From Planctomycetota bacterium (GTDB taxonomy: Bacteria; Planctomycetota; SZUA-567; H5-PLA8; CALKMO01), in contig JAOACM010000173.1 of the NCBI GenBank assembly GCA_026417845.1, forward strand, positions 1 through 8,466: a DNA stretch of 8,466 bases, written 5' to 3'. A program made the translations under genes and the position numbers. Positions 5,602 through 8,466 of this stretch are shown here, one piece after another. The number at the start of each line of letters is the position of its first letter. The stretch's first letter is position 1. The notes beneath the pieces were generated by a model, which saw only the letters and a program-made list of their open reading frames with translations, was not told the origin of the DNA and ran no database searches.

Positions 5602-8181
5602 ATGCGCTTGGATCGCTTTACGATAAAGAGTCAGGAGGCGATAGAGGCCGCGAGGAAGATAGCCGAAGGCTCCAGCCATCAGGAGCTTACTTGCATTCAT
5701 CTTCTGATGAGCCTGATGGGGCAGCAGGACGGCATAGTGCGGCCGCTTCTGGAGAAGGCCGGTGCCGACACGCGGCGGGTGGAGATCGAGGCGGCACAGG
5801 AACTGCAAAAGCTCCCGCAGGTGTCCGGGAGCGCAGGCGACATTTATCTGTCCCCCGGTTTACGGAAGGCCCTCGACGCGGCGGAAGCCGAAGCGAAGGC
5901 TCTGCGCGACGATTACATCTCGACTGAACATCTGCTTCTGGCGCTCGCGGCTGACAGGAACTCATGCGGCCGGATACTCCGGGATAACGGCGCGACGAGG
6001 GAGGCGCTTCTGAAAGCCCTGCGCGACATCCGCGGCACGGCGAGGGTTACCAGCCAGAATCCGGAGGACACGTACCAGGCGCTGCGCAAGTTCGGACGGG
6101 ACCTGACGCAGGAGGCGAGGGCAGGCAAGCTTGATCCTGTCATAGGCCGCGACGAGGAGATCAGGCGCGTGATGCAGGTGCTGTCGCGGCGGACCAAAAA
6201 TAATCCGGTGCTGATAGGCGAGCCTGGTACAGGCAAGACGGCCATAGTCGAGGGGCTGGCAAGGCGGATCGTCGCGGGGGACGTGCCGGAGGGGCTGAAG
6301 GATAAGACGATCATCGCGCTGGACCTTGGGGCGCTGGTGGCAGGGACGAAGTTCAGGGGCGAGTTCGAGGACCGGATGAAGGCGGTCCTGCGGGAAGTGG
6401 CCGCCTCCGGAGGTCAGATAATCCTGTTCATAGACGAGCTTCACATGCTGGTCGGGGCCGGCAAGGCTGAGGGTTCGGCCGACGCGGCCAATATGCTGAA
6501 GCCGGCGCTGGCCAGGGGCGAGCTGAGGTGCATAGGCGCCACGACGCTGGACGAATACCGCAAGCATATAGAGAAGGACGCTGCGCTGGAGAGGCGCTTC
6601 CAGCCGGTATACGTCGGCGAGCCGACGGTCGAGGATACCATAGCCATCCTGAGGGGACTGAAGGAAAGGTACGAAGTTCATCACGGCGTCAGGATATCCG
6701 ACTCGGCCCTGGTCGCCGCCGCCACGCTTTCCAACCGCTACATAAGCGACAGGTTCCTGCCGGACAAGGCGATAGACCTCGTGGATGAAGCCGCCGCCGC
6801 GCTCCGCATGGAAATAGACAGCATGCCCAAGGAGATAGACTCGCTGCACAGGAAAATAACCCAGATGGAGATCGAACGGCAGGCGCTGAAAAACGAGAAA
6901 GACAACGCCTCGAAGGAACGGCTGGCGAAGCTTGAGAAGGAGCTGGCGGACCTGAAGGAAAAGGAATCCGCCATGAAGGCCCGCTGGGAACAGGAGAAGA
7001 AGCACATAGCCAGGATACGCGAGCTGAAGGAGACGATAGATTCGCTGCGGACCGAGGAGGAGAGGGCCACGCGCGAGGGGCGGCTGGAAAGGGCCGCCGA
7101 GATCAGATACGGGCGGATTCCCGCCGCCGAGAAGGAAATCGCCGCCGAACAGAAAGCGCTGAAGGAGATCCAGAAGGACGGCGCTCTGCTGAGTGAGGAA
7201 GTGGGCGAGGAGAACATAGCGGAGGTCGTCTCGCGCTGGACCGGGATACCGGTGGCCAGGATGCTGGAAGGGGAGCGCGAACGGCTGCTGAAGATGGAGC
7301 AGCGGCTGGCCGCGCGGGTCGTGGGCCAGGATGAGGCCATATCGTCCGTGTCGAATGCCGTCCGCAGGGCGCGCAGCGGTCTTGCCGATCCCCGCAGGCC
7401 TCTGGGCTCATTCATATTCCTCGGGCCGACCGGAGTCGGGAAAACGGAGCTGGCCAGAGCGCTGGCCGAATTCCTGTTCGATTCCGAACAGGCGATGGTC
7501 CGGGTGGACATGTCCGAATATATGGAGAAGCATTCGGTCTCGCGCCTGATCGGGGCACCGCCGGGCTATGTGGGTTACGAGGAGGGCGGGGCGCTTACTG
7601 AGGCTGTCCGCCGCAGACCCTATTCGGTCGTCCTGTTCGACGAGATCGAAAAGGCCCATCCGGAGGTCTTCAACGTCCTGCTGCAGATACTCGACGACGG
7701 CCGCCTCACAGACGGCCAGGGGCGCACGGTGGACTTCAGGAACACGCTTATAATAATGACCAGCAACCTTGGTTCTCACGCCTTGGCCGACGCCACGACC
7801 GAAAGGGAACTTGTCGCTGCCAGGGAGACGGTGCTGGAAGCCTGCAGGAGGCATTTCAGACCCGAGTTCCTCAACAGGATAGATGAGATTATCGTCTTCA
7901 ACCGCCTGGGCGAGAGGGAGATCGGGAAGATCGTGGACATACAGACCGCCAAGGTGACAGAGCAGCTTGCAGCCAGGGGGATAAAGCTGGAGCTCGCCAC
8001 GTCGGCGAAGAAGTTGCTCGCCAGGGCCGGATTCGATCCGGTCTACGGGGCAAGGCCGCTGAAGCGCGCCATTCAGAAGAAGCTCGTGGACCCGCTTGCC
8101 GCCGCGGTGCTCGCCGGCCGGTACAAGGAAGGCGACGCCGTGAGGGCGGAGGCCGATGGGGAGACGATCGTCCTGAGGTAA
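5602..8181 (+). CDS. clpB: ATP-dependent chaperone ClpB (protein disaggregase)
   Basis: An 859-residue AAA+ unfoldase, close to E. coli ClpB (857). It forms a cytoplasmic hexameric ring that, with DnaK/DnaJ/GrpE, threads polypeptides out of heat-shock aggregates. Order: paired Clp-N repeats (about 1-145); NBD1 with Walker A GEPGTGKT (206-213), pore loop KFRG (250-253), Walker B ILFIDE (274-279), arginine finger in ERRF (330-333); a charged coiled-coil middle domain (about 405-535), whose length separates ClpB from ClpA and ClpC; NBD2 with Walker A GPTGVGKT (608-615), pore loop GYVGY (655-659), Walker B VVLFDE (676-681), LNR finger (757-759), and sensor-2 GARP (816-819). No ClpP-binding IGF/LGF loop is evident, as expected for ClpB. 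All catalytic residues are intact. ATA and AGG codons are frequent. The start is fixed by AAGGAGG. Confidence 0.98.
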   Translation: MRLDRFTIKSQEAIEAARKIAEGSSHQELTCIHLLMSLMGQQDGIVRPLLEKAGADTRRVEIEAAQELQKLPQVSGSAGDIYLSPGLRKALDAAEAEAKALRDDYISTEHLLLALAADRNSCGRILRDNGATREALLKALRDIRGTARVTSQNPEDTYQALRKFGRDLTQEARAGKLDPVIGRDEEIRRVMQVLSRRTKNNPVLIGEPGTGKTAIVEGLARRIVAGDVPEGLKDKTIIALDLGALVAGTKFRGEFEDRMKAVLREVAASGGQIILFIDELHMLVGAGKAEGSADAANMLKPALARGELRCIGATTLDEYRKHIEKDAALERRFQPVYVGEPTVEDTIAILRGLKERYEVHHGVRISDSALVAAATLSNRYISDRFLPDKAIDLVDEAAAALRMEIDSMPKEIDSLHRKITQMEIERQALKNEKDNASKERLAKLEKELADLKEKESAMKARWEQEKKHIARIRELKETIDSLRTEEERATREGRLERAAEIRYGRIPAAEKEIAAEQKALKEIQKDGALLSEEVGEENIAEVVSRWTGIPVARMLEGERERLLKMEQRLAARVVGQDEAISSVSNAVRRARSGLADPRRPLGSFIFLGPTGVGKTELARALAEFLFDSEQAMVRVDMSEYMEKHSVSRLIGAPPGYVGYEEGGALTEAVRRRPYSVVLFDEIEKAHPEVFNVLLQILDDGRLTDGQGRTVDFRNTLIIMTSNLGSHALADATTERELVAARETVLEACRRHFRPEFLNRIDEIIVFNRLGEREIGKIVDIQTAKVTEQLAARGIKLELATSAKKLLARAGFDPVYGARPLKRAIQKKLVDPLAAAVLAGRYKEGDAVRAEADGETIVLR

Positions 8182-8217
8182 TCGCTTGCCGCCCCTTGTG
8201 TAGGCGTCGCACGACGT

Positions 8218-8223
8218 TAGAAT
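8218..8223 (+). promoter_or_regulatory. -10-like box positioned for a leaderless transcript
   Basis: TAGAAT (5 of 6 to the -10 consensus) ends seven bases before the GTG of the pseudouridine synthase gene, so +1 would fall on or next to the start codon. There is no Shine-Dalgarno before this GTG, unlike most genes in the window. The -35 region (TTGTGT at 8196-8201, 16-base spacer) is weak. Co-transcription from clpB is the alternative. Confidence 0.3.
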
Positions 8224-8230
8224 TCCCGTC

Positions 8231-8466
8231 GTGGAGACGAACGGTGAAAAGCATCTGCGCGTACCGCCAGAGCTGGCCGGGGAGAGGGCCGACAAGATAC
8301 TCTGCCGCCTGATACCCGGTCTCGGACGCCGGGCCGCCGCCAGGCTGTTCAGCCGGGGGCTGGTCCTCGCCGGCGATCGCAGGATACGCGGCGGCGAAAC
8401 GCTCGACGCCGGCCAGATCCTGATTTGTCCCGGGGTGTCCGGCGGGGCTATAGAAGAGGTCAAGAG
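8231..8466 (+). CDS. RluA-family pseudouridine synthase, N-terminal S4 domain (truncated by window)
   Basis: The frame from GTG 8231 gives 78 codons and runs off the right edge. It contains an S4 RNA-binding domain: GERADKILCRLIPGL (residues 17-31), RRAAARLFSRGLVLAGDRRI (33-52), then a GETLDAGQIL turn and strand (55-64). The order, a basic helix pair then the G-x-V-x-x-G/N turn and D-x-G-x-x-I/L, matches the N-terminus of RluA/C/D-type enzymes that isomerise uridine in rRNA or tRNA. The catalytic HRLD motif would lie beyond the window. Other S4 proteins (RsmE-type, YlxH-type, tyrosyl-tRNA synthetase C-ends) are less likely, because the domain is N-terminal and starts ERADKIL. The GTG is the only plausible start after the in-frame stop at 8201. 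It begins 49 bases after the clpB stop. Confidence 0.7.
   Translation, partial: METNGEKHLRVPPELAGERADKILCRLIPGLGRRAAARLFSRGLVLAGDRRIRGGETLDAGQILICPGVSGGAIEEVK

Noticed and set aside
5962..7005. A 347-codon open frame antisense to clpB
   Set aside because: It mirrors the codon structure of clpB on the other strand. No domain or RBS is visible.
8182..8230. Intrinsic terminator after clpB
   Set aside because: No GC-rich stem followed by T residues is present in these 49 bases.
1..8466. CRISPR array, tRNA or rRNA genes
   Set aside because: No regularly spaced direct repeats, and no tRNA cloverleaf or rRNA signature sequences seen on either strand.

Overview
The window is GC-rich bacterial DNA with compact gene spacing, GTG and TTG starts beside ATG, purine-rich Shine-Dalgarno sites, and frequent ATA (Ile) and AGG (Arg) codons, most visibly in clpB. 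Nothing in it fixes the phylum; an uncultivated lineage seems likely, but that is inference.

Layout. (1) Positions 1-2175 lie on the minus strand. From right to left they hold a TatD-family metal-dependent nuclease (GTG start), a 386-base gap with nested inverted repeats that look like a small non-autonomous element, an MBL-fold metallo-hydrolase, and the first 25 codons of a further gene that leaves the window. (2) Positions 2176-2432 are a divergent intergenic region. (3) Positions 2433-5164, plus strand, hold a two-gene operon. An HprK-like P-loop protein comes first, and its TGA stop overlaps the TTG start of a divergent RtcB-type RNA ligase homologue. The RtcB homologue keeps the nucleotidyl-accepting histidine and several metal ligands, but has Arg where the second manganese ligand Asp normally sits. 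(4) Positions 5165-5601 are an AT-richer, hairpin-rich stretch with a good sigma70-like promoter. A short reading frame there may be the degraded C-terminal end of an IS200/IS605-type tnpB plus its right end. (5) Positions 5602-8181 hold a complete clpB disaggregase with a textbook ribosome binding site. (6) From 8231 to the right edge lies the N-terminal S4 domain of an RluA-type pseudouridine synthase, with a -10-like TAGAAT placed so that its transcript could be leaderless.

How they fit together: clpB and the pseudouridine synthase are housekeeping genes. The most interesting part is the tightly coupled HprK-like / RtcB-like pair: a predicted small-molecule or protein kinase fold translated together with an altered RNA ligase, with no archease gene in view. 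The divergent TatD nuclease beside it also acts on nucleic acids, but a shared role is only a guess.
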